NCBI RefSeq assembly: GCF_014697585.1
Contig: NZ_JACJSB010000028.1
Coordinates: 1 to 62,658 of the forward strand
Length of the DNA stretch: 62,658 nucleotides
Direction: 5' to 3'
Source: Dolichospermum sp. FACHB-1091
Lineage (GTDB): Bacteria > Cyanobacteriota > Cyanobacteriia > Cyanobacteriales > Nostocaceae
In this document: positions 8,757 to 19,046 of the stretch, in pieces
How positions within the stretch are numbered: the stretch's first letter is position 1
Layout: each line of letters opens with the position of its first letter
Position numbers and translations under genes: made by a program
The notes under the pieces: model-generated
The model's database searches: none
What the model was told of the DNA's origin: nothing
The model's input: the letters and a program-made list of their open reading frames with translations, nothing else

Positions 8757-9076
8757 TAATACTTAAAATCTTTTGCCCAAGAACAACCCTTTAATTTAGC
8801 AAATCTGGCATAGTAAATACCATTTTTGAGATGCTGTAAAGCAACTTTATCATATTCTCCAAAAACTTTAGCTCTAGCCCTGTAAGCATCTCCAGAATTA
8901 CGCGCTTTAATAGAAAGTAAATCACAAGTTGATTTACTTGCATTTATCAGCCTGTCTGCTTCTGATTCAAGTGATCTAGCTTTAGCATCATAAGGATTAT
9001 CAGCACGGACTGGAGTTACAAAAAAAGCTGTAATGTTTACTAGCATTAATCCTAGCAGTAGTTGTTTAAAATACAT
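8756..9076 (-). CDS. Small exported protein of unknown function
   Basis: A 106-residue protein with a clear signal peptide, FKQLLLGLMLVNITAFFVTP ending at VRADNP, so cleavage after Ala is likely. The mature part is short, charged and helical (DAKARSLESEADRLINASKS), with two cysteines (STCDLL, KGCSWA) that could form a disulfide. I do not recognise the family. It reads away from chlH. Confidence 0.6.
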   Translation of the reverse strand: MYFKQLLLGLMLVNITAFFVTPVRADNPYDAKARSLESEADRLINASKSTCDLLSIKARNSGDAYRARAKVFGEYDKVALQHLKNGIYYARFAKLKGCSWAKDFKY

Positions 9077-9437
9077 TTGTTGTTGCCTCTAAGGAATTTT
9101 GTCAAGTTATGCAGAAATTTTCCGTACAACGGCACAATTGAGCGATCGCCCAACTCAAAACCAGAATATCACAATACTGTCAGCACTAACGTTTTGTTAC
9201 ATAACAGCATCGCTTTGTAAACAAAATTTAAAATCAGGTGAGAGAACCTGTATTCTTTGTTAAGATTCATTAATAAATGTGTTGTTTTCTATATCATTTT
9301 ATGTCAGATATAGGACAAAACCCCCACAGAATCCGAGTTTTCTGCTAAAAAACTCTTATTGCCGAAAATAATTGAAGTTACAAACGGTTATACCGCGACT
9401 AACTTCATGAGAACACGCTTGAAAGGAGCTTATTTGA
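9077..9437 (+). promoter_or_regulatory. chlH upstream region
   Basis: The 360-nt gap between a divergent small gene and chlH must hold the chlH promoter. I see an AAAGGAG Shine-Dalgarno sequence at 9421-9427, 10 nt before the ATG. No convincing operator or riboswitch could be assigned by eye. Confidence 0.4.
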
Positions 9438-12400
9438 ATGTTTACCCAAGTCAAGTCCACTATTAGACATATTGCACCTGACGATTTACGGGGACGTAAA
9501 TTAATCAAGGTTGTCTATGTCGTGCTAGAATCCCAATACCAAAGTGCATTATCTCAAGCGGTACGGGAAATTAACGCTAATCATCCCAGCGTTGCCATAG
9601 AAATCAGTGGATACTTGATTGAAGAACTACGCAACTCTGAAAACTATGAGGAGTTGAAACGCGATATAGCCAGTGCTAATATATTCATTGCTTCTCTAAT
9701 TTTTATTGAAGACCTAGCACAGAAAGTAGTTGCCGCAGTCGAACCCCATCGTGATAATCTCGATGTGTCCGTTGTCTTCCCCTCCATGCCCGAAGTTATG
9801 CGCCTCAATAAAATGGGTAGCTTCTCTTTGGCGCAGTTAGGACAATCCAAGAGCGTTATCGCTAACTTCATGAAAAAGCGCAAAGAGAAATCTGGCGCTG
9901 GTTTCCAAGACGGAATGTTGAAGTTATTGCGGACTCTCCCCCAAGTGCTGAAATTCCTCCCCATGGAAAAAGCACAAGACGCGAGAAACTTCATGCTCAG
10001 TTTTCAGTATTGGCTAGGTGGTTCAGCGGAAAACCTGGAAAACTTTTTACTGATGCTGGCTGATAAATACGTACTAAAAGGTATAGAGAAAGAAAGCTTT
10101 GTCGCTGCTGAATATCAAGCTCCAGTTGTTTATCCCGACATGGGTATTTGGCATCCTTTAGCACCAACCATGTTTGAGGATGTGCGAGAATATCTTAACT
10201 GGTATTCTGCTCGCAAAGACATTTCTAGTCACCTTAAAGATCCCCTTGCACCATGCGTAGGTTTGGTATTACAACGGACTCACCTCGTTACTGGGGATGA
10301 TGCCCATTATGTGGCAATTGTCCAGGAATTGGAATCATTAGGGGCAAGAGTTCTCCCTGTTTTTGCAGGTGGTTTAGATTTCTCTAAACCAATAGAAGCT
10401 TACTTCTATGAACCAATTACCAAAATGCAGTTAATAGACGCGGTAGTATCCTTAACTGGTTTCGCTTTAGTCGGTGGACCTGCTAGACAGGATCATCCTA
10501 AAGCCATTGAAGCATTAAAACGGTTAAATCGCCCTTACATGGTAGCCTTGCCTTTGGTCTTCCAAACCACCGAAGAATGGCTAGATAGCGATTTGGGGTT
10601 ACATCCCATTCAAGTGGCTTTACAGATTGCTATACCCGAACTAGACGGCGCAATCGAGCCGATTATCCTATCAGGTAAAGATGGGGCAACAGGCAGAGCG
10701 ATCGCTTTACAAGATAGGGTAGAAATAGTCGCTCAACGGGCATTAAAATGGGCGAATCTGCGCCGTAAACCCAAACTAGACAAAAAAGTTGCTATTACCG
10801 TTTTCAGCTTCCCTCCTGACAAAGGTAACGTGGGTACAGCCGCATATTTAGACGTATTCGGTTCTATTCATGAAGTCATGAAAGGACTGAGAAACAACGG
10901 TTACGACGTGCAGGACATTCCCGAAACCCCCCAAGAGTTACTAGAACAAGTCATCCACGACGCACAAGCACAATACAACAGTCCCGAACTCAACATTGCT
11001 TACAAAATGTCTGTGCCAGAATATGAAGCACTGACACCCTACTCCCAACGCTTAGAAGAAAACTGGGGACCACCTCCCGGAAACTTGAACAGCGACGGCC
11101 AAAATCTCTTGATTTATGGGAAACAATTTGGTAATGTGTTTATTGGTGTGCAGCCGACATTTGGTTATGAAGGCGACCCCATGCGGTTGTTATTCTCCCG
11201 TTCCGCAAGTCCCCACCACGGTTTTGCAGCATATTACACCTATCTAGAACGGATTTGGGGCGCTGATGCTGTGTTACACTTTGGGACACATGGCTCATTG
11301 GAATTTATGCCCGGTAAGCAAATGGGAATGTCTGGTGATTGTTACCCAGATCAACTAATTGGCTCAATTCCCAACTTGTATTATTACGCAGCTAATAACC
11401 CCAGTGAAGCTACAATCGCTAAACGTCGCAGTTATGCAGAAACAATTTCTTACCTAACACCACCGGCGGAAAATGCTGGTTTATACAAAGGGTTGAAGGA
11501 ACTTAGCGAATTAATTGCTTCTTACCAAACTTTGAAAGACACAGGACGCGGTGTTTCCATTGTCAATTCCATCATGGATAAGTGCCGTATTGTCAACTTA
11601 GACAAGGATATTCACATTCCTGAAACCGATTCTAAGGATATGACCTCGGAGGAACGGGATAATATCGTTGGTAACGTTTATCGTCGGTTAATGGAGATTG
11701 AATCGCGCTTATTACCTTGTGGACTGCACGTGATTGGTAAACCTCCCACTGCCGAAGAAGCGATCGCTACTCTGGTCAATATAGCTAGTTTAGATCGACA
11801 AGAGGAAGAAATTCAAGGTTTACCCGGAATTATTGCCAAAAGTCTCGGTCGCAATATTGAGGATATCTACAAGAACAACGATGCCGGAATTTTGGCAGAT
11901 GTACAACTACTACAAGATATCACCCTCGCTACCCGTGCGGCTGTTACAGCCTTAGTTCAAGAACAAATTGACGCAGAAGGTAGAGTGATAGCGGTTTCCA
12001 AGTTGAATTTCTTTAACATGGGGAGAAAAGAACCTTGGGTAGAATCACTGCATCAATCAGGTTACACCAAAGTTGATACTTCTGCGTTAAAACCTCTGTT
12101 TGAATATTTGGAATTTTGCTTAAAACAAGTTTGTGCAGATAACGAACTTGGTGGTTTATTGCAAGGTTTGGAAGGTGAATATATTCTCCCCGGTCCCGGT
12201 GGTGATCCTATCCGTAATCCTGATGTATTACCCACAGGTAAAAATATCCACGCACTAGATCCCCAATCTATCCCCACATCTGCCGCAGTCCAATCGGCGA
12301 AAATCGTCGTGGATAGGCTGCTAGAACGAAACAAGTCAGAAAATGATGGAAATTGGCCAGAAACCATCGCCTGTGTCCTCTGGGGTACAGATAACATCAA

Positions 12401-13424
12401 AACCTACGGCGAATCCCTCGCCCAAATTATGTGGATGGTGGGAGTGCGTCCAGTTCCCGATGCTTTGGGACGGGTGAACAAGTTGGAATTGATACCTTTG
12501 GAAGAATTGGGTCGTCCTAGAATTGATGTGGTGATCAATTGTTCTGGTGTATTCCGTGACTTGTTCATTAACCAAATGAACTTGCTGGATCAAGGTGTAA
12601 AAATGGCAGCAGAAGCTGATGAACCCTTGGAAATGAACTTTGTCCGCAAGCACGCTTTGAAACAAGCTGAGGACATGGGAATAAATCTGCGTCAAGCTGC
12701 AACTCGCGTTTTCTCTAATGCTTCTGGTTCTTATTCTTCTAATATTAACTTAGCGGTGGAGAATAGCACTTGGGATAGTGAAGCTGAGTTACAGGAAATG
12801 TATTTGAAGCGCAAATCTTTCTCTTTCAATTCTGATAATCCTGGGGTTATGGATGAGTCAAGGGAGATTTTTGAAACGACTTTGAAAACTGCTGATGCAA
12901 CTTTCCAGAATCTCGATTCTTCGGAAATCAGTTTAACAGATGTTTCCCACTATTTTGACTCAGATCCTACTAAGTTAGTGGCAAGTCTGCGTGCAGATGG
13001 TAAGAAACCATCTTCTTACATTGCAGATACAACTACTGCGAATGCACAGGTGAGAACTTTATCAGAAACTGTGCGTTTAGATGCGCGGACGAAGTTGTTA
13101 AATCCCAAATGGTATGAGGGGATGTTATCTCACGGTTACGAAGGTGTGCGGGAACTTTCTAAACGGTTGGTTAATACTACTGGTTGGAGTGCGACTGCTG
13201 GCGCTGTGGATAACTGGATTTATGAGGACACGAATGAGACTTTCATCAAAGATGAGGAAATGCAAAAGCGTCTCATGAATCTCAATCCTCATTCTTTCCG
13301 CAAGATTGTTTCTACTTTGTTGGAAATGAATGGACGCGGTTATTGGGAGACAAGTGAGGAGAATTTAGACCGGTTAAGAGAGTTGTATCAGGAGGTGGAA
13401 AATCGGATTGAGGGAATTGATTAA
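9438..13424 (+). CDS. chlH: Magnesium chelatase, H subunit
   Basis: ChlH binds protoporphyrin IX and, with ChlI/ChlD ATPase subunits, inserts magnesium, the committed step of chlorophyll synthesis. The 1328-residue length and the whole-length pattern fit cyanobacterial ChlH: N-terminal domain starting [18 protein letters not shown], the CobN/Mg-chelatase core with [16 protein letters not shown], and the C-terminal block [16 protein letters not shown] good Shine-Dalgarno sequence supports the ATG. It is a single large core gene between two toxin-rich accessory regions. REP palindromes follow it. Confidence 0.97.
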   Translation: MFTQVKSTIRHIAPDDLRGRKLIKVVYVVLESQYQSALSQAVREINANHPSVAIEISGYLIEELRNSENYEELKRDIASANIFIASLIFIEDLAQKVVAAVEPHRDNLDVSVVFPSMPEVMRLNKMGSFSLAQLGQSKSVIANFMKKRKEKSGAGFQDGMLKLLRTLPQVLKFLPMEKAQDARNFMLSFQYWLGGSAENLENFLLMLADKYVLKGIEKESFVAAEYQAPVVYPDMGIWHPLAPTMFEDVREYLNWYSARKDISSHLKDPLAPCVGLVLQRTHLVTGDDAHYVAIVQELESLGARVLPVFAGGLDFSKPIEAYFYEPITKMQLIDAVVSLTGFALVGGPARQDHPKAIEALKRLNRPYMVALPLVFQTTEEWLDSDLGLHPIQVALQIAIPELDGAIEPIILSGKDGATGRAIALQDRVEIVAQRALKWANLRRKPKLDKKVAITVFSFPPDKGNVGTAAYLDVFGSIHEVMKGLRNNGYDVQDIPETPQELLEQVIHDAQAQYNSPELNIAYKMSVPEYEALTPYSQRLEENWGPPPGNLNSDGQNLLIYGKQFGNVFIGVQPTFGYEGDPMRLLFSRSASPHHGFAAYYTYLERIWGADAVLHFGTHGSLEFMPGKQMGMSGDCYPDQLIGSIPNLYYYAANNPSEATIAKRRSYAETISYLTPPAENAGLYKGLKELSELIASYQTLKDTGRGVSIVNSIMDKCRIVNLDKDIHIPETDSKDMTSEERDNIVGNVYRRLMEIESRLLPCGLHVIGKPPTAEEAIATLVNIASLDRQEEEIQGLPGIIAKSLGRNIEDIYKNNDAGILADVQLLQDITLATRAAVTALVQEQIDAEGRVIAVSKLNFFNMGRKEPWVESLHQSGYTKVDTSALKPLFEYLEFCLKQVCADNELGGLLQGLEGEYILPGPGGDPIRNPDVLPTGKNIHALDPQSIPTSAAVQSAKIVVDRLLERNKSENDGNWPETIACVLWGTDNIKTYGESLAQIMWMVGVRPVPDALGRVNKLELIPLEELGRPRIDVVINCSGVFRDLFINQMNLLDQGVKMAAEADEPLEMNFVRKHALKQAEDMGINLRQAATRVFSNASGSYSSNINLAVENSTWDSEAELQEMYLKRKSFSFNSDNPGVMDESREIFETTLKTADATFQNLDSSEISLTDVSHYFDSDPTKLVASLRADGKKPSSYIADTTTANAQVRTLSETVRLDARTKLLNPKWYEGMLSHGYEGVRELSKRLVNTTGWSATAGAVDNWIYEDTNETFIKDEEMQKRLMNLNPHSFRKIVSTLLEMNGRGYWETSEENLDRLRELYQEVENRIEGID

Positions 13425-13438
13425 TTCCTAATAATAAA

Positions 13439-13486
13439 TGTAGAGACGTTTGATGTTGTAGAGACGTTCCATGGAACGTCTCTACA
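13439..13486. repeat. REP palindrome upstream of the RAYT gene
   Basis: Positions 13457-13486 are a perfect 30-nt palindrome with core GACGTTCCATGGAACGTC. A half-copy (TGTAGAGACGTTT) precedes it at 13439-13451. It lies 118 nt before the transposase start and just after chlH, where it could also terminate transcription. Identical copies are at 13916-13945 and 14281-14310. Confidence 0.9.
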
Positions 13487-13603
13487 TTTTGGGTAAAACG
13501 TTTTTACATTTTGTAATTTGTTCGTTATATTGTGGGTCATTTATTCATATTACATAACCCACATTTTTATTAATCGTAATTTTTCACATATATAAATAAC
13601 ACC

Positions 13604-14248
13604 ATGACATTATTCAAAAATAAATATAGAGTTGAATCAACCAGATTACCAAATCGTGATTATTCACAAAACGGTTGGTATTTTGTGACGATATGCACTT
13701 ATGAACGTGAATGGTTATTTGGTGATGTTGTAAATGGTCAAGTTCATTTATCAACAATTGGTCAAATAGCACAAAAATTTTGGGCTGAAATTCCTCAACA
13801 TTCTAAAAATACATATATAGATGCTTATGTGATTATGCCAAATCATGTACACGGAATTATTGTCATTGATAATCCTGAATCTAAAGAAATTTCCCCAAGT
13901 AAAGACGTTACCCAATGTAGAGACGTTCCATGGAACGTCTCTACAAAATCGGATGGGAATGATAATTCTACAACATCGGATGATGATTTTGATGAAACAG
14001 ATGTTTACAGGAATTTATCGAAAATGTCCCCAAAAGCAGGTTCATTGAGTGTAATTATTAGGTCATATAAAGCTGCTGTTACCCGTTGGTGCAATATGAA
14101 TGGTTATCCTAATTTTGCTTGGCAACAACGATTTTTTGATAAAATTATTCGTGCTGATGGATCTGTGGATCATATTAGGGAATATATTATTAATAATCCT
14201 CTAAAATGGGATTATGACAAGAATAATTCATCAGGTTTATGGATGTGA
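13604..14248 (+). mobile_element. REP-associated tyrosine transposase (RAYT, Y1/HUH family)
   Basis: A 214-residue single-strand DNA transposase of the IS200/RAYT type. The metal-binding HUH motif is MPNHVHGII (His81, His83) and the catalytic tyrosine is most likely Tyr155 in VIIRSYKAAVTRW. The N-terminal NGWYFVTICTYEREWLF and C-terminal DHIREYIINNPLKWD are typical RAYT blocks. RAYTs are thought to spread REP palindromes. Residues 105-114 (CRDVPWNVST) are encoded exactly by a complete 30-nt REP palindrome, inserted in frame in the variable region between the two catalytic motifs. The gene therefore remains open and may be active. Confidence 0.9.
13916..13945. repeat. REP palindrome inside the RAYT coding sequence
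   Basis: This is the same perfect 30-nt palindrome as at 13457-13486 and 14281-14310. It begins at a codon boundary and encodes ten residues, so the frame is kept. Confidence 0.95.
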
Positions 14249-14280
14249 TATCAAATTTTATAAAGATGCGATATCCATGA

Positions 14281-14310
14281 TGTAGAGACGTTCCATGGAA
14301 CGTCTCTACA
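14281..14310. repeat. REP palindrome downstream of the RAYT gene
   Basis: Perfect 30-nt palindrome, 33 nt after the transposase stop and before the convergent GHKL/STAS gene. With the upstream copy it frames the transposase gene. Confidence 0.93.
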
Positions 14311-14344
14311 TTAAATTAAAATTGATAATAATTATTTATTTTAG

Positions 14345-15595
14345 TTATTTTTTTTCAATACTATTCATCATTCTTTGAGCTACTGATCTATGTAGAATAG
14401 CTTGAGATACTTCATTCATATTTTTTATTCTAAAAATACTTTGAAATCCATAAAAGCCATATATAACAACAAGTTTACCAATAAATTCGTCAGCAAAGCT
14501 GGAAGAAATAAGTCCCATTTCTGAGAAATCTAGAACAATTCGTGAAGCACCCATATTAATTATGTTAATCACGGATGTACGAATTTTTTCTCCGGCAATT
14601 CTTGTCCCAGATCCAGATGTATGATCCTTAATTAAAATACAATGTTCACCTGTATCATTTTCTAAATTTTCCAGAAATAAATTTACAGGTTGGTAGCCAC
14701 CAAGAGCAGCTTTTATATCAATATCCTGACTCACATCAATTTGGAAATCAATAATTGTACCCTGATGATTTTTATCTATGAAAGGAATGTTAGAAAATGA
14801 TTTAGATTCATTATTGCGTATCAATAATGAAGCAGAACCAGATGTAATACTTAGACTTCCACTATTATCTTTAATGATTTCTAATAAACCCCAGAGTCCA
14901 TTACCCTGATTGGTTGTCTTGTCTCTAGTTATACCTTCTTTAATAGCCATAGTTATAGCATCAACAGGTGATTTTGGTTTATGAACAGATTGGGAAAGAG
15001 AACCATAAATTCCAATACCAGTATCAGCAATACACACGGCTAATCGTTTAGATTCAGGATGCACTTGAACCATAGCAAAACCTTCACAGGCTTGAGAATG
15101 ATCAAAAACATTTCCCATTACTTCATCTAAACACCATTTAAAAGCCTCTAAAACCCCAGGGTTACATTGTATTCTTTCTCTAATAGCTTTTATCAATGCT
15201 GATGCTAGTTGATGTTCCATTACATCATCTTGAAATTTCCATATTTTTGATAAAGGATCTATTTCATTTGTTAAGATATTGGCAGTTGCAGGTAATGGAG
15301 CATTAAAATTTACTTTTGTAAGTATAGTAGGTTGATCATATAAATTTATATTAATATCGAGATTTCTGTAATGCTGAATTATAGCAGCTATGGGTACAGC
15401 AGAATTAGGAAAAACACCTTTAACATCTTGAAAAACAACTGATATATTTTTATAACCATTTTCATGTATGCTAAATAAAGCTCGAATAAACTGGCTTACA
15501 CATTTTGGATGGTTTAGCTTTTGTATAATGATACAATCATCCTCTCTCCAAACGGAAAGTTTATCTTGTTCCTGGTTAAAACTATTTGAATTCAT
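14345..15595 (-). CDS. GHKL ATPase with C-terminal DUF4325/STAS-like domain
   Basis: A 416-residue soluble protein. The middle carries a histidine-kinase-type ATPase fold: N box CLDEVMGNVFDHS (residues ~155-167), G1 box ADTGIGI (~190) and G2 box GNGLWGL (~237). The last ~90 residues (GEKIRTSVINIINMGASRIVLDFSEMGLISSSFADEF in sense) fit DUF4325, a STAS-like domain. There is no phosphoacceptor histidine, so it is not a classical sensor kinase. It resembles anti-sigma/anti-anti-sigma switch modules fused in one chain. Its partner is unknown. Confidence 0.7.
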   Translation of the reverse strand: MNSNSFNQEQDKLSVWREDDCIIIQKLNHPKCVSQFIRALFSIHENGYKNISVVFQDVKGVFPNSAVPIAAIIQHYRNLDININLYDQPTILTKVNFNAPLPATANILTNEIDPLSKIWKFQDDVMEHQLASALIKAIRERIQCNPGVLEAFKWCLDEVMGNVFDHSQACEGFAMVQVHPESKRLAVCIADTGIGIYGSLSQSVHKPKSPVDAITMAIKEGITRDKTTNQGNGLWGLLEIIKDNSGSLSITSGSASLLIRNNESKSFSNIPFIDKNHQGTIIDFQIDVSQDIDIKAALGGYQPVNLFLENLENDTGEHCILIKDHTSGSGTRIAGEKIRTSVINIINMGASRIVLDFSEMGLISSSFADEFIGKLVVIYGFYGFQSIFRIKNMNEVSQAILHRSVAQRMMNSIEKK

Positions 15596-15712
15596 GGTTT
15601 ATTAATTAATGCGGATGAGATGATATTGGCTTTATATTAAAAAATTATGTGCATCTTTACAAACAGTATAATTACGCAAAATGATAACAAGTTTGTTAAT
15701 GAAGCTACGTGG

Positions 15713-16205
15713 GATGCGATCGCTGTTGTGGATGTGAGGGTGCGATCGCTTGTTGGGGATTTTGGGAGTGCGATCGCTGTTTGAGGATGTTGGGAGTGCG
15801 ATCGCTTTTGGGGATGTGTGGGATGCGATCGCTATTTTGGGGTTGGGAGTGCGATCGCTGTTTGGGGTGTGGGAGTGCGATCGCTTTTTGAGGATGTGAG
15901 GAGTGCGATCGCTGTTTTGTGGATGTGGGGATGTGCGATAGCGAAGCGCTCCGTAGGAATCGCTGTTTTGGGATGTGGGAGTGCGATCGCTGTTATGGTT
16001 GTGGAAGGGTGATCGCTTATTGAGGATGTGGGAGTGCGATAGCGAAGCGCTCCGTAGGAATCGCTGTTTTGGGATGTGGGAGTGCGATAGCGAAGCGCTC
16101 CGTAGGAATCGCTATTTTGGGGATGTTGGGGGTGCGATCGCTGTTTTGAGGAATGTGGGGAAGTGCGATCGGTTTTGGGGATGTGTGGATGTGCGATCGC
16201 TTTAC
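15713..16205. repeat. Large HIP1 array E (G-rich on + strand)
   Basis: About eleven intact GCGATCGC octamers alternate with spacers of the type TGTTTTGGGGATGTGGGAGT, giving irregular units of about 25-45 nt. Three further octamers are split after GCGAT by the same 21-nt insert (15940-15960, 16041-16061, 16089-16109). The G-rich sequence is on the + strand, opposite to arrays A-D. The open frames through it are repeat-derived and not genes. With 15596-15712 it fills the gap between the GHKL gene and the methyltransferase. Confidence 0.85.
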
Positions 16206-16257
16206 TGGTGACAGTATAGAATGTAAGAATCTATCTATAACTTCACTGATAACCCCT

Positions 16258-17637
16258 ATGAAAAGCAGCACTTATGCTCAACAATTAGAATTATTTCAAT
16301 TATTCCAACCGACTAAAATTATAAGTTGTACAAGAAAGTTTACATTTGTAGATTTATTTGCTGGAATAGGTGGATTTAGAATTCCTTTAGAAGAATTAGG
16401 AGGAATTTGTTTAGGGTATTCAGAAATAGATAAAGAAGCTATTAAGGTTTATAAAAATAATTTTATTAGTGATCATAATGCAGATGAACCATATTTGGGA
16501 GATATTACAAATTTAAACAAATTACCTTTTGAAATAGATTTAATAGTTGGTGGTGTGCCTTGTCAACCTTGGTCTATAGCAGGTAAAATGCAAGGTTTAG
16601 ATGACCCCAGAGGTAAACTATGGCTTGATGTTTTTAGAGTTGTAGAAGTTAATAAACCTAAATCATTTATATTTGAGAATGTCAAGGGTTTAACCGAGCC
16701 AAGAAACAGACAAAGTTTAGAATATATACTTAGTAATTTAACATCATTTGGCTATATAGTTAAATATCAGGTGCTAAATTCCTATGATTTTGGTTTACCT
16801 CAAGATAGAGACAGAATATTTATTGTTGGTATTAGAAATGATATTGCAAATTGTTGGGGGTTTACTTTTCCTAAACCATTAAATAAACGCTTAAAACTTT
16901 ATGATATAATTCCTGGAATTGAAAGAAGTAATTTTACTAAAAAGAAATTTCCTCCAGAAGTTTTATTTAATGATGGCAAAATTCCAGCTTCTAGAGGCAG
17001 ATTCCAAAAAATAGATGAATTAAACGATTTCTTTACTTTTGCTGATATTAGAGATGGACATACTACAATTCATTCTTGGGAATTAATAGAAACAAATTAT
17101 AGAGAAAAGCTAATATGTCAAACTATTTTGAAAAATAGAAGAAAGAAAATTTATGGTGAAAAAGATGGTAATCCTTTAAAATTTGAAGTATTAGAATCTT
17201 TAACTTCTAATTTACAGATTGCAGAAATTAACAGCTTAGTAGACAAAGAAATTCTTCGTCTTGTAGAAGGTAAAGGTTATGAATTTGTAAATTCTAAAAT
17301 TTCTTCAGGTATTAATGGTATTTCTAAAATATTTTTACCTCATGCTGATGCGATTGGAACTTTAACCGCAACTGGAACAAGAGATTATGTGGCTACTATA
17401 TCTATAGAATGTGAAGAACCTGAAGCATATAAGCAAACATTTATCAAAAAAATTTATCAACCAAAGCGATTTAAACCTTTAACCGCAGAAAATTACGCAA
17501 GATTACAAGGATTTCCTAAAAGTTTCAAAATAGCGGATAATGAAAATACAGCCAAACATCAATTTGGTAATGCAGTTTCTATTCCTGTTATTTACCATTT
17601 AGCAAAGGCATTGTTAACAATCATTCTATCGGTTTAA
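16258..17637 (+). CDS. DNA (cytosine-5) methyltransferase
   Basis: A 459-residue C5 methyltransferase. Motifs in order: I FVDLFAGIGGFRIPLEELGG, IV GGVPCQPWSIAGK with the catalytic cysteine, VI IFENVKGL, VIII QDRDRIFIVG, then a target-recognition region, IX TLTATGTRDYVA and X HQFGNAVSIPVIYHLAKALL. The open frame extends back to 16153 through HIP1 repeats, so ATG 16258 is the better start. It should protect DNA against the TdeIII-like endonuclease encoded next; that family recognises GGNCC, so the same site is a reasonable guess. The partner nuclease gene is interrupted, so the enzyme may now act alone. Confidence 0.92.
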   Translation: MKSSTYAQQLELFQLFQPTKIISCTRKFTFVDLFAGIGGFRIPLEELGGICLGYSEIDKEAIKVYKNNFISDHNADEPYLGDITNLNKLPFEIDLIVGGVPCQPWSIAGKMQGLDDPRGKLWLDVFRVVEVNKPKSFIFENVKGLTEPRNRQSLEYILSNLTSFGYIVKYQVLNSYDFGLPQDRDRIFIVGIRNDIANCWGFTFPKPLNKRLKLYDIIPGIERSNFTKKKFPPEVLFNDGKIPASRGRFQKIDELNDFFTFADIRDGHTTIHSWELIETNYREKLICQTILKNRRKKIYGEKDGNPLKFEVLESLTSNLQIAEINSLVDKEILRLVEGKGYEFVNSKISSGINGISKIFLPHADAIGTLTATGTRDYVATISIECEEPEAYKQTFIKKIYQPKRFKPLTAENYARLQGFPKSFKIADNENTAKHQFGNAVSIPVIYHLAKALLTIILSV

Positions 17638-17645
17638 TTTTGAAT

Positions 17646-18485
17646 ATGACAGCTATTAGTTCAAAAACTCGTGCATAAATTAAAGGTTATCTAGAAGGTT
17701 TTATCAAGGGTCTTATAGATGAGTATAAAGGGCGTAAAATTTTAAAGCCCACCAGTGCAGAAGAGTATTTATCAAGATCATCATCTAATGGAGAATTAAA
17801 ACCATTTCAAGCAGCACTTATTCCTCCAGAACTAATACGTATTAATCAATTTGAAAGAGGTTTAAGTACAAAATTAGGTAATTCTTTTGAAGAATGCGCT
17901 CGTTTAATTGCTCTCGAACATCATCAAGATGTCCGTCGTGGTTACGATATTAAAAATCAGGTAAGTATTGCAGCTTTTGCAGAAGCTGAACTTCAAAAAC
18001 AAAATTACGAATCTGCCGCAAAGCAGGAAAAAGAAAAACCATCTTTTCAGCAGATGATAACAGCAGTGATGAATGCTCGTGGTAGTAATGATTTAGAGCT
18101 AAAAATAGCTCCTGTTGATCTTTATATTCTTGCAAAAGATGGGACAGAATTTTTCTTTGAAATCAAAGCTCCCAAACCCAACAAAGGACAATGTTTAGAA
18201 GTTTTACAACGTTTGTTGAGGTTTCATTTACTGCACGGGGTTAACCGTCCTAAAGCACAAGCTTATTATGCAATGCCTTATAATCCTTATGGTGCAACTA
18301 AAGTTGATTATAAATGGACGCACGCAAAAAGTTATTTACCTTTTGATGAAGCTGTTGTTATCGGAAATGAGTTTTGGAATATTGTGGGGGGAGCAACTGC
18401 TTATGAGGAACTGCTAGAAATTTATCTAGAGGTTGGACGTGAAAAAAGTAAATATATGTTGGATACTTTAGCTTTTGGATTTTAA
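17646..18485 (+). pseudogene. TdeIII-like type II restriction endonuclease with early nonsense codon
   Basis: One frame runs from ATG 17646 to 18485 and is interrupted only by a TAA at codon 11 (17676-17678), right after MTAISSKTRA. The rest reads as a full endonuclease of about 270 residues: IKGYLEGFIKGLIDEYKGRK, LIPPELIRINQFERGLSTKL, NARGSNDLEL and the nuclease core PVDLYILAKDGTEFFFEIKAP, with VD..EIK as the PD-(D/E)XK active site. No ATG, GTG or TTG lies between the stop and 18054, so downstream restart would lose a third of the protein. A single base change would restore the gene. It follows the methyltransferase by 8 nt, as one operon. Confidence 0.8.
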
Positions 18486-18512
18486 GACGTTGCCATTTTT
18501 GGAAGTTTATCA

Positions 18513-18612
18513 AAGCGATCGCTGTTTTGGGGTGTGGGAGTGCGTAAGCGTTGCGCTGCTGCAAGTAGTTTGCTTTTTGTGGGTGTAGCGAAATGCTCCG
18601 CAGCGATCGCTT
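18513..18612. repeat. Short HIP1-type array F
   Basis: AAGCGATCGCTGTTTTGGGG and CAGCGATCGCTT frame a GCGTAAGCGTTGCGCTGCTG palindromic insert. G-rich on + strand. It separates the restriction locus from the papain-fold toxin pair. Confidence 0.7.
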
Positions 18613-18646
18613 TAGTGATAAAATAACCACTTATCTTTGACTCTTT

Positions 18647-18659
18647 AGGAGAAAACTTG
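18647..18659 (+). promoter_or_regulatory. Ribosome binding site supporting a TTG start
   Basis: AGGAG at 18647-18651 lies 5 nt before TTG 18657. There is no in-frame ATG near, so this Shine-Dalgarno sequence decides the start of the papain-fold toxin gene. Confidence 0.75.
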
Positions 18660-19034
18660 ATTCCAATTAGTATTGAGCAAATCTACAAAGTTAAAGAAAT
18701 TATTGCCAAATATAAGAATCTGGAATGTGTTGAATGCGCTCAAGCTATCCAAGATTACTTGGTATCACAGAGAATTTCGGGAAAGCGGCTAAAAATTTAT
18801 ACAGGTTCAGGAATAGGACGCGATAGTTATATCTATGATGAAAGTGTTTCTGGGGATGCAATCTCTATTAATGGTCGTCATCAAGGGATTATGATTATAA
18901 TAGATGGAGTAGAAATGATATTTGATAATCATCACCCTGATGGAATCATCAAAAATCAATGGTTAGCTAACTTACTGTTTTATAATAAACTGTATAACGG
19001 GCAGCAGTTCCAAATCACAGAAGAAACTTTTTAG
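18657..19034 (+). CDS. Papain-fold toxin (Tox-PL-2-like)
   Basis: A 125-residue protein resembling the 'papain fold toxin 2' family. The likely nucleophile is Cys24 or Cys27 in NLECVECAQAIQDYL, the histidine is in SINGRHQGIMIIIDG, and an Asp/Asn follows in IFDNHHPDG. Such domains are usually C-terminal tips of polymorphic toxins that cleave or modify host proteins. Here the domain stands alone with no secretion leader, so it may be an intracellular two-gene module or a relic of a larger toxin. The next gene begins 12 nt later and is the likely immunity partner. Confidence 0.7.
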   Translation: MIPISIEQIYKVKEIIAKYKNLECVECAQAIQDYLVSQRISGKRLKIYTGSGIGRDSYIYDESVSGDAISINGRHQGIMIIIDGVEMIFDNHHPDGIIKNQWLANLLFYNKLYNGQQFQITEETF

Positions 19035-19046
19035 GTGTTAAAGATT

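Noticed and set aside
9077-9437. Cobalamin or other riboswitch upstream of chlH
   Set aside because: I looked for the conserved B12-box and similar cores and did not find them.
15713-16205. CRISPR array
   Set aside because: The repeated octamer is palindromic HIP1, spacers are similar to each other and vary irregularly in length, and no cas gene is present in the window.
15709-16271. Several 60-85 residue open frames through the HIP1 array
   Set aside because: The translations are repeats of CDRSL/VRSLF/SAIAV-type residues read from GCGATCGC; they are repeat artefacts.
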